Of a stretch of 64,000 nucleotides of DNA, positions 44,709 through 53,138 are shown in pieces. The notes beneath the pieces are model-generated. The model was not told where the DNA came from. It saw nothing but the letters and a program-made list of their open reading frames with translations, and ran no database searches. The position numbers and the translations under genes were made by a program. The stretch's first letter is position 1. Each line of letters begins with the position of its first letter. The DNA comes from Verrucomicrobiota bacterium (lineage in GTDB: Bacteria > Verrucomicrobiota > Verrucomicrobiia > Opitutales > Opitutaceae): the NCBI GenBank assembly GCA_023391285.1, contig JAEWBF010000045.1, forward strand, positions 16,232 through 80,231, given 5' to 3'.

Positions 44709-47700
44709 TCACTGCGTTTTCAAATACGCCACGATGTCCGCCACGTCTTGATCGCTCAGCCCGAGCTGCTGCGCGTTCAACATCAGCGAACGTCCCATCA
44801 TCCGCCGCTGCTTCACGCGATCCTGCGGAATCATCTGCGTGAAGCCACCGGTCGATTGCACGATCACCGGGTCGCCGGCCGAGTGGACCAAGCCGTGCAC
44901 CTTCTCGCCGTTTTGCAGCTCGATCTCGCTGCCTGCATAGCCGTGCGCGATATCCGCTGACGGCTGCAGAATCGCGCGCACCACGACCTCGGTCGGCTGC
45001 CGCTGCGCAAATCCCGAGAGCGCCGGACCGTAGTCCACGCCCGCGTCGCCGACGCGGTGACACAACAAACACGCCTGCGCCAAGGTCGCGCCGCGCGCTA
45101 CATCTCCCTCGAGCTTCAACACCGCTTCAACGCTGGAAGCCGCTTCCGCCGCGCGGTCGGGCTCTGGAATCGTGATCGCGCTGACCTCAACCGTCTCAGG
45201 ATCATACAGCTTTCGGCGCTTCAATTCGTCCGCGAGCCCGTGCTCCTTCCAGCGCGTGTCCTTGTAATTCATCAACCACCACGTCGCGTGCTGCCGCACG
45301 CGTCCATCCGCCTGCTCGGCGATGTCCACCAACGCCAGCGCCGCTTCGCGCGTCGGCACAAACGCGATCGCCGTCACCGCCGCGAGGCGATCCGTCTCGC
45401 TCAGCCCCTTCGCTTTCGCGCGTGTCGTGAACTCGCCGACCGCCGCCGCTGGCGTCAACCGCCATGCCAGTCCCGCGCGCGCTGCACTCCATTTCAAAGG
45501 TTCGTTTTCTCCCATCTCCGCAACCAGCGCGGTATAGATCTCCGCTTCCTTGCCGGTGCAGCCCGTGCCCCACGCTTCAAGATATGCGCGATCCTTTCCG
45601 TCGTAGCCGCGCGCCACGGCGAGCAACACGTCTTTCGCGTCGGCGAAACTCACATCGCGCATCGCCAGCGCCGCCTCGCGCCGCACGGCCGGCGATGCAT
45701 CGGTTGCGAGCGTCCGCGCATGTTCCAACACGCGATGCTCCACCCGACGCAGCGCGCGAAACGCCGCGATGCGCATCATCGGATCTTCCGCTTTCAACTG
45801 CGCTTCGACTTTCGCCACACCTTCACCGCCGAGCTGCGCCAGCAGCCACACAGCCCGGGCGCGATAATACGGATTCTCCTCTTCGAGCAGCTTCGCCACG
45901 GCCGGCACCGCGCTCGCACCCTGGGCTTTCAATTTCATGAATCCGAGCGCGCGCACATTCACCGCCGGATTCTTCAATGCCGCGATCCGACCTTCGGTGG
46001 TCGTGAGATCCAGCTTCGGCGCAACGCCTTTGAAGCCTTTCGGCGCGATCCGATAAATCGTCCCACGCACTTCGTCGTCGAGATCCTGATGCCCGCCGAC
46101 GCGCGGATCGAACCAGTCCGCGACATAGATCGCGCCGTCCGGCCCCACCGCGACATCCGCGGGGCGAAACAATGTTTTCAACTCGCGCGTGATCGACCGA
46201 TGGCCGCCTTTGAAATCCACCCCGGCAAACTCCTCCTCAACGTTCGTCGTCATGAAGGGAAACCGCTCGAGCGCATACCCCGCGCCCTCCGCTTTCGGGA
46301 AGTAGCCATATAACGTATTCCGCGCCGCTTCCGCACTGATCAGCAGCCCGCGCCATTCCTTCCCCAATTCGTCGCCTTCGACGAACGCGATGCCCGTCGG
46401 CGCACCGCCGCCGTAAACATCCCCCGACGGAATCACGCCTGGATCTTCCTGACGCCATTCGGCGACCGGCGTGCTCTGACCCGGACGGCGATCGGCGTGC
46501 CACGTGCGCTGTCCGTCTCTGGACGAAAAGCCGGTGAACCCATACTCCATCAGCCAGGTTGTCCGGCAGGCGGGCGGATCGTCGTTGTCGTTCTGATACA
46601 CGTCGCCGAACGAGGTGATCGTTTGTTCGTAGCTGTTGCGGAATCCATGGCCGATGATTTCGGCCTTGGTCCCGTCCGGCTGCATGCGAACCGCGAAACC
46701 GCCCGTGTAAACGTGGCCGTCGTCGCTCACCGCACCGGCGATCTCTTCCGTCCGCCAGCTGAAGAGTGGCGTCGCCCCGTCGGCGAGCGGATTATACTGG
46801 CTGCCGATGCGGAAGGTTTTCCCCGAGCGATCCGTGAAGAACGCGCCCGCATTGCCTTGGTTGAAATACCACAAACCGTCCGGCCCAAATGTCACCGAGT
46901 GCAGCGAGTGGTCGTGATTCCGGCCGTTGAAACCGGTCAGCAGGATCTCGCGCTTGTCGACGCGCGCATCGAATTTGCCGTCGCGATCCACGTCCGTGTA
47001 AACGATCAGGTCGGGCGCGTTCGACACAATGACTTGATTGTCGATCACCGAGATGCCGAGCGGCGCGATCAATTCCGGTTCCTGGACGAAGGTCCATGCT
47101 TTGTCCGCTCGACCATTTTTGTTCAGATCCGCGATCACCACGATGCGATCGCCTTTCGGCTCACGGCCTTGATGGCGCCGGTAGTTCACGCCTTCCGCGA
47201 TCCAGATCCGGCCTTCGGCATCGATGTCCATGTTCGTCGGATTGCGCAGCATCGGCGTGCGCGCCCACACGGTGACCTCCAGACCGTCCGGCACCCGAAA
47301 CATGTCCGGCGGCACGATCGTCGGCGGCGGTTCGGCGGCGAAGTCCGGTTTGTCGTCGAGATTCGCCTTCATGTCTTCGTCGGTTACGCGCGATTCCACG
47401 CCATTCGCCGGCACCTCCACGCGCGCCAGCCACAGCGCCGCGTTCAGCACGAGCTTGCGCTGGTCGTCATTCGCCCAGTTCGCGTGAAAGTGTCCGCCCG
47501 AAAAGCCAAAGCCCCGTCCGCGTCCTTCCTGTTCGCTCGCCCAAACGAGATGTTGCAGGTCGCCGCGCGCCACCGCCGCGCGCACCGTCGGATTGCCTTC
47601 ATGCGGTCCGTCGGGACGTTGCATCGTGCTCGCCGGCGGCACGGCGCTCAAAAGCGGCGTGATGCCGCGCATGCCCTCGCGAAACCGCAGATGAAAATAC

Positions 47701-48248
47701 CATTCGTCGCGGCTCATGAAGTTCCGCACGCCGCGTGTGACCGGATGATCGGGCAGCGATTTGAACTCCGGCGCCCACGCGGGATTCACCGACCAGTCGA
47801 CTTCGAACGCGCCACCGACCCAGTCCACGAATTCCTTCTGTCCTTTTTCCTTCGTCGGCTCGACGGCGTAATGAATCAATCCCAGTCCGACGCCGCGCTT
47901 CACCAGCCGATCGATCAACGCCAGCCGATCGGCCTGGAGCAGCGGATGGCCGGGGCCGCCGTCGCTGTAGAGGATGATTGCGTCGGCGTCTTCGAGCGCC
48001 GCGTTGTCGTCCACGTTCTTCCCGTTCTCCTGCTTCGTCGGCCAGTTTTCCGTGAAGACCTTCACTTCCACGCCAGGAACGTTCGCGAGACACTTTTGAA
48101 ACAACATGCAACCCGCGCGGTGTTCGTGCGCACCTGGCGCGTGACTCGCCGCACCGGCGATGAAAACGATTTTTTTCGTATCGGCGGACGCGCCGAGGAG
48201 CGAAGTTACGAGCAGGAGCAGGGCAGCGGGGACGGTGAGCAGCTTCAT
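44709..48248 (-). CDS. ThuA / PVC-type propeller / HEAT / cytochrome c fusion protein
   Basis: 1179-residue secreted multidomain protein with signal peptide LLTVPAALLLLVTSLLGASA. Residues ~25-290 are a ThuA-like domain (glutamine-amidotransferase fold: KIVFIAGAASHAPGAHEH, IILYSDGGPGHPL, GLGLIHYAVEP). About 310-760 is the propeller of planctomycete/verrucomicrobial 'membrane-bound dehydrogenase' proteins (MLRNPTNMDIDAEGRIWIAE, FRPADVAVGPDGAIYVADWF). HEAT-like repeats fill ~770-1010. The C-terminal cytochrome c domain has one haem site, Cys1060-LLC-His1064. Such fusions are thought to oxidise sugars or sugar derivatives in the periplasm and pass electrons to cytochrome c, but the reaction is unproven. 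It is convergent with nuoN. Confidence 0.85.
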   Translation of the reverse strand: MKLLTVPAALLLLVTSLLGASADTKKIVFIAGAASHAPGAHEHRAGCMLFQKCLANVPGVEVKVFTENWPTKQENGKNVDDNAALEDADAIILYSDGGPGHPLLQADRLALIDRLVKRGVGLGLIHYAVEPTKEKGQKEFVDWVGGAFEVDWSVNPAWAPEFKSLPDHPVTRGVRNFMSRDEWYFHLRFREGMRGITPLLSAVPPASTMQRPDGPHEGNPTVRAAVARGDLQHLVWASEQEGRGRGFGFSGGHFHANWANDDQRKLVLNAALWLARVEVPANGVESRVTDEDMKANLDDKPDFAAEPPPTIVPPDMFRVPDGLEVTVWARTPMLRNPTNMDIDAEGRIWIAEGVNYRRHQGREPKGDRIVVIADLNKNGRADKAWTFVQEPELIAPLGISVIDNQVIVSNAPDLIVYTDVDRDGKFDARVDKREILLTGFNGRNHDHSLHSVTFGPDGLWYFNQGNAGAFFTDRSGKTFRIGSQYNPLADGATPLFSWRTEEIAGAVSDDGHVYTGGFAVRMQPDGTKAEIIGHGFRNSYEQTITSFGDVYQNDNDDPPACRTTWLMEYGFTGFSSRDGQRTWHADRRPGQSTPVAEWRQEDPGVIPSGDVYGGGAPTGIAFVEGDELGKEWRGLLISAEAARNTLYGYFPKAEGAGYALERFPFMTTNVEEEFAGVDFKGGHRSITRELKTLFRPADVAVGPDGAIYVADWFDPRVGGHQDLDDEVRGTIYRIAPKGFKGVAPKLDLTTTEGRIAALKNPAVNVRALGFMKLKAQGASAVPAVAKLLEEENPYYRARAVWLLAQLGGEGVAKVEAQLKAEDPMMRIAAFRALRRVEHRVLEHARTLATDASPAVRREAALAMRDVSFADAKDVLLAVARGYDGKDRAYLEAWGTGCTGKEAEIYTALVAEMGENEPLKWSAARAGLAWRLTPAAAVGEFTTRAKAKGLSETDRLAAVTAIAFVPTREAALALVDIAEQADGRVRQHATWWLMNYKDTRWKEHGLADELKRRKLYDPETVEVSAITIPEPDRAAEAASSVEAVLKLEGDVARGATLAQACLLCHRVGDAGVDYGPALSGFAQRQPTEVVVRAILQPSADIAHGYAGSEIELQNGEKVHGLVHSAGDPVIVQSTGGFTQMIPQDRVKQRRMMGRSLMLNAQQLGLSDQDVADIVAYLKTQ

Positions 48249-48431
48249 CGATTTGCGAAAACGGAGGGAAGAGCGCGAAGCTCGTTCGGCTCAGGGTGGG
48301 GGAAACGCGAGACTAAGCGGGTCATCGCTGTCGCGGTCAAGCGACAGGCCCGTAGAACCGTTCAACGCGTCCTCACAGCCATTCCCTTCTTGCGCCTTTG
48401 ACGGCTCTTTGCGGCCATCCTTCACCGCGCA

Positions 48432-49778
48432 ATGAGAATCACCGGACTCGCTCTCGTCCCCCCGCCCACCGCCGCCGATCTCCCCAAAGTCACGCCCGAG
48501 TTGCTCGCGTCCGTTCTCGCGCGCTACTCGCGCAGCAACGAAGGGCTCGAGCAGATTCTCGGGAAGGTCGATCTCGCCAATCCCGACGCCTCCATCGATC
48601 GCATCCTGAAGTTCGTCGACTACGGCCACGCGTCGATCGGCGGACTCACCGGCGGACTCGCGATCGCGCTCGACGACGTGTCGATGTGGCTCGCGTATAA
48701 AATCTTCGAAATCGCGCAGATGGCCGACGGCCAGGAGTCGAGCACGCGCTACATCACGATGGCCGCGACGAACCTTCCGTCCGCGCAAGAACTCGGCATC
48801 CCCGACGATCTCGCCGGCCGTTGGTGCGACGTGATGGCGGCCGCGTTCGCGGCCTATAACGCCGAATACGAGCGACTCGACGCTTCTGCGCTCGCGAACC
48901 CGTCGCTCGTCCGCCTTCCGCCGGACGCGAAGCCCGCGGTCGTCACGCGGCTTCGCAAAAACTACGCGCTCGATCGCGCCCGCTATTTTATCCCGTTCGC
49001 GACGCGCACGAATCTCGGACTCGTCCAGTCCTCGCGCATGTGGGCGGCGACCGTGAAGCATCTCGATTCGCTTCCGCATCCCGAGGCACGCGCCGCGGCG
49101 AAGCTCATCCGTGACGAGCTCCTGAAACAATCGCCGCGCCTCATGCGGCACAGCTTCGCGGAAAAATCCTACTCCGCCCAAGCCGAGCAGGAGCTCGCCG
49201 AAAGCGTGAAGCTCGGACTCGAACGCCTCTCGTCTGCGCCGCTCGCCGACGAATGCTGGGTTCACGTCGATCGGGCGACACCGCCGTTTCTTCCGGAAAA
49301 CCAATCCGTCGCCGATGCCCTCCGACACCGCGCGAATCGCTATGGCTATCAAGGCACCGCAACCCGCCGCATGCGTGTGACCTTTGCCTGGAACAACATG
49401 GCTTTGGCTGAGCTGCGTGACCTCAATCGGCATCGCACGGGCCATCGTTATACGCCGCTGATCCAAGCGGGCTTTTATTTGCCGGCGGAAATCGACCGCG
49501 CTCCGCACGCCGCTTTGTTGCAGTCGCAACTCGAGCTCACGCGCGAACTCCTTCGTCGCGGTTCGCCGGCCTACGTTTATTCGCTGCTCCTCGGCGCGCA
49601 GACGCCGTTCGAACACAGCACGCACGCCGACAAGTTCATCTACGAAGCCGAGCTTCGCACCGGCATGGGCGCGCATTATCGCTACGCCGAGCATCTCAGC
49701 GCGGCGTTGAAGGGATTTTTCGAACACGTCCCCGAAGCGCGCGACTGGGTTGTCGAAGGCACGGCTGAGCCGGAGTGA
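48432..49778 (+). CDS. ThyX-like FAD-dependent thymidylate synthase, long two-part form
   Basis: 448 residues, about twice the usual ThyX length. Two ThyX-like halves are visible: the first contains YGHASIGGLTGG and GQESSTRYITM (resembling the NExSxRY end of the ThyX motif), the second contains ELRDLNRHRTGHRYTPLI (resembling its RHR start). The canonical RHRxxSxNExSxRY motif is therefore not intact in either half and may be shared between them. If active it would methylate dUMP with methylenetetrahydrofolate, FAD and NAD(P)H. Long ThyX proteins are known in Chlamydiae, relatives of Verrucomicrobiota. No thyA is in the window. A lone family-6 repeat half precedes the gene. Confidence 0.65.
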   Translation: MRITGLALVPPPTAADLPKVTPELLASVLARYSRSNEGLEQILGKVDLANPDASIDRILKFVDYGHASIGGLTGGLAIALDDVSMWLAYKIFEIAQMADGQESSTRYITMAATNLPSAQELGIPDDLAGRWCDVMAAAFAAYNAEYERLDASALANPSLVRLPPDAKPAVVTRLRKNYALDRARYFIPFATRTNLGLVQSSRMWAATVKHLDSLPHPEARAAAKLIRDELLKQSPRLMRHSFAEKSYSAQAEQELAESVKLGLERLSSAPLADECWVHVDRATPPFLPENQSVADALRHRANRYGYQGTATRRMRVTFAWNNMALAELRDLNRHRTGHRYTPLIQAGFYLPAEIDRAPHAALLQSQLELTRELLRRGSPAYVYSLLLGAQTPFEHSTHADKFIYEAELRTGMGAHYRYAEHLSAALKGFFEHVPEARDWVVEGTAEPE

Positions 49779-49788
49779 GCACCGATCG

Positions 49789-49840
49789 TGGGCCGCCGGC
49801 TTGCAGGCGCTGCGTTGGTCGCGAGCAAGCTCGCGATCTA
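49789..49840. repeat. Palindromic repeat, family 7
   Basis: Contains GGCCGCCGGCTTGCAGGCGC followed by the perfect palindrome CGCGAGCAAGCTCGCG-like core and CTAC. The core GCGAGCAAGCTCGCG recurs with the same flanks at 61868-61925. Confidence 0.6.
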
Positions 49841-49920
49841 CTTCCCAACCCGTGCCGCAGCACCAGCCAAGTAAAAGGTTGCCGCTGCCAGCGTCGCCAT
49901 TTTCGCTCCTCGCGAAGCGC

Positions 49921-50478
49921 ATGAAGCGGTCCAGCTCGATCTTCGTTATCGTCCTCGTGGCGAATACGAGCAGCTCTCTCTTTGCTGCAGAGCCAGCGAG
50001 TGTCGACTACCGGCGAAGACACGACGCATTTGCGCCGCGGGCTTCGGTTCAGCCGAAGGTTTCCACGCCAGCGCGCACCACTCCTCTGCAGCCGACGCCG
50101 CAACGTTCGCCGGTGCGCGCCACCGTGGCATCGCCAGCGGCGCGTTTCCCCCTGTCTGCCGATGTCGAAAGAAAGCGCGCTCGAGCCGATCTCACGCCGC
50201 CAGCCTCTCGCGCGACCGCCGTTTCACCTTCCGCGCATCGGATCGCGCTCGCACCCGAGCGGCATCGGGCCTCGGACGAGACGCGAACCTTTGGACGTGT
50301 CGGAAGATTTCAGCCTCCCGATTCGGTCGCGTCCGTTCAGATCGGCCGCACACCGTCGCTCGCTCGCAACGGCACCGCGAAGCTGAATCGATTTATCTTC
50401 CGCCGCACGGCGCCTTCTTCGGCGACGGCGCCCGGCGATGTCGTCCGCGCCGGCGGAGAATCCTCCGTGTCGCGCTGA
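49921..50478 (+). CDS. Small secreted Arg/Pro/Ser-rich protein, unknown
   Basis: 185 residues from the ATG at 49921; the frame is open upstream into the ThyX-like gene but the signal peptide begins here (SIFVIVLVANTSSSLFAAEP). The mature part is low complexity, rich in Arg, Pro, Ser, Thr and Ala, with no recognised domain or cysteine pair. It ends 12 nt before the EEP-family gene, so it may be the first gene of that operon. Codon use looks like its neighbours. Being low complexity, its reality is less certain than the genes around it. Confidence 0.5.
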   Translation: MKRSSSIFVIVLVANTSSSLFAAEPASVDYRRRHDAFAPRASVQPKVSTPARTTPLQPTPQRSPVRATVASPAARFPLSADVERKRARADLTPPASRATAVSPSAHRIALAPERHRASDETRTFGRVGRFQPPDSVASVQIGRTPSLARNGTAKLNRFIFRRTAPSSATAPGDVVRAGGESSVSR

Positions 50479-50490
50479 TCTACGAACCGC

Positions 50491-51291
50491 ATGAACACGT
50501 TTCGCGTTCTTCAATTCAACATGCAGTTCGGCCAGCGGTGGGACGACGCGAATCCGGATAACGCTCCGATCGACCTGGAAGGGTCGATCGCGGAAATCCG
50601 CCGTCACGACGCCGACATCATCCTGCTGCAGGAAGTCGAACAGGCGCAGGCGAACGGCGCGCAAATCGATCCGCCGCCGAATTTCACCCGCCTTTGCGCG
50701 GAACTTTCCGGCTACGACAGCTGGTTTTCCTATCCGAAGTCTGATCCGCGTGAACTTCCCTTCGGGATTGGTCTCGCGGTTTTCTCGCGCACGCCGCTCC
50801 GCCATTGCACGCGGCTCGATCTGCCGTCGCCGCCGGTGGAGTTCGATTTCTTCGGACGTAAAACCACGCCTACCGACCGGCTTATGATCGGCGCGCGGAC
50901 GACGGTGCTGGGCCGCGAGATCCAGATTTTCAATACGCACCTGCTCGCGTTTTTCATGCTCGGCCGCTCGAGCCAGGATCATCCGCAACAGCGCGAACTC
51001 ATCGCGGCTCAACTCGCCGCGTCGAAGCTGCCCACGATCTTAACCGGCGACTTCAACGTCAGCCGTCACGATTCGCTGATCGAGCAATTTGGCCGGATCG
51101 GTTTTTCGACTGTGCAGCAAACGGAGATCACGTGGCGCCGGCGGCCCTTCGTGCTCGACCACATTTTCTACAACGCCTCGCTGAAGCCGCTGCGCCACAC
51201 GGTGGCGCCCACGCCGGCAAGCGATCATCACGCGCTCGTGGCGGAATTCGCTTTCGATGACGGTGCGCCTCCTTCTGCCCAGCCGACATGA
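50491..51291 (+). CDS. Endonuclease/exonuclease/phosphatase (EEP) family protein
   Basis: 266 residues with the EEP (DNase I-like) catalytic layout: FRVLQFNMQFG, ADIILLQEVE (metal-binding Glu48), LTGDFNVSRHD, LDHIFYN and C-terminal ASDHHALVAEF. Members cleave phosphodiesters or phosphomonoesters in nucleic acids, inositol phosphates, sphingomyelin or cyclic nucleotide-like substrates; the substrate here is not evident. No signal peptide, so it should be cytoplasmic. The stop overlaps the start of the next gene (ATGA), whose product and the following one both carry cyclic-nucleotide-binding domains, which raises the possibility that this enzyme acts on the signalling nucleotide. Confidence 0.82.
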   Translation: MNTFRVLQFNMQFGQRWDDANPDNAPIDLEGSIAEIRRHDADIILLQEVEQAQANGAQIDPPPNFTRLCAELSGYDSWFSYPKSDPRELPFGIGLAVFSRTPLRHCTRLDLPSPPVEFDFFGRKTTPTDRLMIGARTTVLGREIQIFNTHLLAFFMLGRSSQDHPQQRELIAAQLAASKLPTILTGDFNVSRHDSLIEQFGRIGFSTVQQTEITWRRRPFVLDHIFYNASLKPLRHTVAPTPASDHHALVAEFAFDDGAPPSAQPT

Positions 51292-53138
51292 GTCTTACCG
51301 CCGTTCCGGCAGATCTTCCAGCTGCCGCTCCTGAATCCGCGCCTGAAAGCACCGCAAACCCGACGCCCCATTTTAGCTGGCGAACGGCGGCTTTGTTGCT
51401 CCCGCTGATTGGGATCACCGTTCCGGCTTTTTGGGTGTTTGGCCATCAACCCGAAGCTCCGATTGCGCCCGGGACGTGGGCGCTCGTGGTGCTCTCGGCG
51501 ATCGCGAACGTGATCGTCATCGCGTATCATTATGCGATTCCGGCGCACCCGAAGTTCCTGATGCTGCCGTGGCGCCGCTGGGTGCTGCGCGTTCATATCC
51601 TCTCCGGCACGACGGAACTGGTGGCGGGCTTGATCGCGTGCTTCAGCGCGTCTCCCACGGCCGCGCTGGTGATGGGCATCGCGGCGCTTTTCTTCCACGT
51701 GCCTTCGGCATTTTTTCAGACGCGGATCGTTTTTGGCAGCAAGGCCATCATGGTGCCGAGTTATCTGCTGTGCATTTTCACGCACGCGTTTTGCGCGGGC
51801 ATGTTGCTCGCGAATCCGGACTCGAAGATGTGGGCGGTGAACACGTTCCTCGTCTTCAACGTCTATGTTTGGTGCCGGATCTATTATTACGTTTTCGATC
51901 TGCTCGGACTGTTCTCCGCGGAAAAATACACGATCGCGATCCTGGCCGCGGGCGCGACGATGATCCCTGCGCTCTTCGGCTCGCTGGGCTTCATGCTGCT
52001 GGTCGGGTTCATCGGGCTGTATGTGGTGCTCTATCGCGTGCTCTATATCCGCTCCCCCGCGGAATATCGCGACTTCGTGCGGGAACGCGCCCGCGAAAGC
52101 GCCATGCAATCCGAAGCGGCGCCCTTGTGGAATGCGGCTGGAGCGGACGAACCGCGCGCGGCCGATTACTTCAAACTGCTCGATCGCGATCGGGACAACG
52201 TGCTCAACCGCGATGAGCTTCGTCACGCGCTCGCGCCGTGGGGTTTGCCGGCGCATGCGACCGACGAGTTTGCGGATCGACTGCTCGCAGCCGGTCGGGT
52301 GGATCTCGCGCGTTTCGAAAAGCACGTTTGGAGCATCGGCGCGGTGCGCAATCATGGCATCCGGGCTGTGGCGACGGAGCGCGCTGCGTCCGAACGCGAC
52401 AAAGCCCACCTGGTTTTTCGGCATCTGGATTTCAACGGCGACGGCGCGCTGACGCGGCTGGAACTCGATTTGCTTCTCAACGAATGGGGCCTGCCTGCCG
52501 GAGAAACGGCGCGCTATTTGAAATGGGTCAACGCGGCGGGCGGGCGGATCGAGTTCGAAGCGTTCTTCAAACGGATGCGACCGATGTGGCGTTACATCTA
52601 TTACGATGTATTTCGCGCCGAATACGCGAGCAGCCGCGGCGAGATGATCGGGCGTTCGGTCAGCGCGATTGTGGCGGCGCGGAAAACGGATGCGTTGCGC
52701 GCCCGGGTGAAACGCGAGCTGCTGGCGCGCGTGCCGTTTTTGTCGGGCGCGGGCGACGAGTTGATTGGCGACCTCGCGGCGTCGGTGGTGACGGAGAAGT
52801 TCGGGGGCGGCAGGGTGATTTTTGAGCAAGGCAGCCGTGGACAGCACTTTTATCTGGTGGCGTCGGGCCGGGTGCGCGTCACGCGCAACGGTGAAATCGT
52901 TGCCCACCTCGATCGAGGCGGCTGCGTGGGCGAGGGAGCGTTGCTCACCGATGAACCGCGCAACGCGACCATCTCGGCGGTGGACGATACGGTGCTGCTT
53001 TCGCTCACGCGCGAGTCGTTCCAATATCTCACCGAAAAATATCCGGCGGTGCGCGCGGAACTGGAGCGCCTGCATGACGAGCGGGTGCGGGCGAACTCGC
53101 GGCCGCCGATTCCGGCGTCGTCCGTGTCACGAGCATGA
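51288..53138 (+). CDS. Multi-TM protein with EF-hands and a cyclic-nucleotide-binding domain
   Basis: 616 residues. Residues ~30-255 form seven or eight membrane helices with several intramembrane or interface His (81, 87, 103, 137, 166) that could bind haem or metal. A cytoplasmic part follows. EF-hand 1 is at 299-310 (DRDRDNVLNRDE: Asp1, Asp3, Asp5, Glu12, Asn in place of Gly at 6); EF-hand 2 at 381-392 (DFNGDGALTRLE) is canonical, so calcium sensing is likely. The C-terminal cNMP domain (about 478-595) retains the phosphate-binding cassette GEGALLTDEPRNAT with the key Glu and Arg. It overlaps both neighbours by 4 nt (ATGA), binding it to the EEP enzyme and the NDH-2-like oxidoreductase. 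The membrane family was not recognised. Confidence 0.78.
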   Translation: MSLTAVPADLPAAAPESAPESTANPTPHFSWRTAALLLPLIGITVPAFWVFGHQPEAPIAPGTWALVVLSAIANVIVIAYHYAIPAHPKFLMLPWRRWVLRVHILSGTTELVAGLIACFSASPTAALVMGIAALFFHVPSAFFQTRIVFGSKAIMVPSYLLCIFTHAFCAGMLLANPDSKMWAVNTFLVFNVYVWCRIYYYVFDLLGLFSAEKYTIAILAAGATMIPALFGSLGFMLLVGFIGLYVVLYRVLYIRSPAEYRDFVRERARESAMQSEAAPLWNAAGADEPRAADYFKLLDRDRDNVLNRDELRHALAPWGLPAHATDEFADRLLAAGRVDLARFEKHVWSIGAVRNHGIRAVATERAASERDKAHLVFRHLDFNGDGALTRLELDLLLNEWGLPAGETARYLKWVNAAGGRIEFEAFFKRMRPMWRYIYYDVFRAEYASSRGEMIGRSVSAIVAARKTDALRARVKRELLARVPFLSGAGDELIGDLAASVVTEKFGGGRVIFEQGSRGQHFYLVASGRVRVTRNGEIVAHLDRGGCVGEGALLTDEPRNATISAVDDTVLLSLTRESFQYLTEKYPAVRAELERLHDERVRANSRPPIPASSVSRA

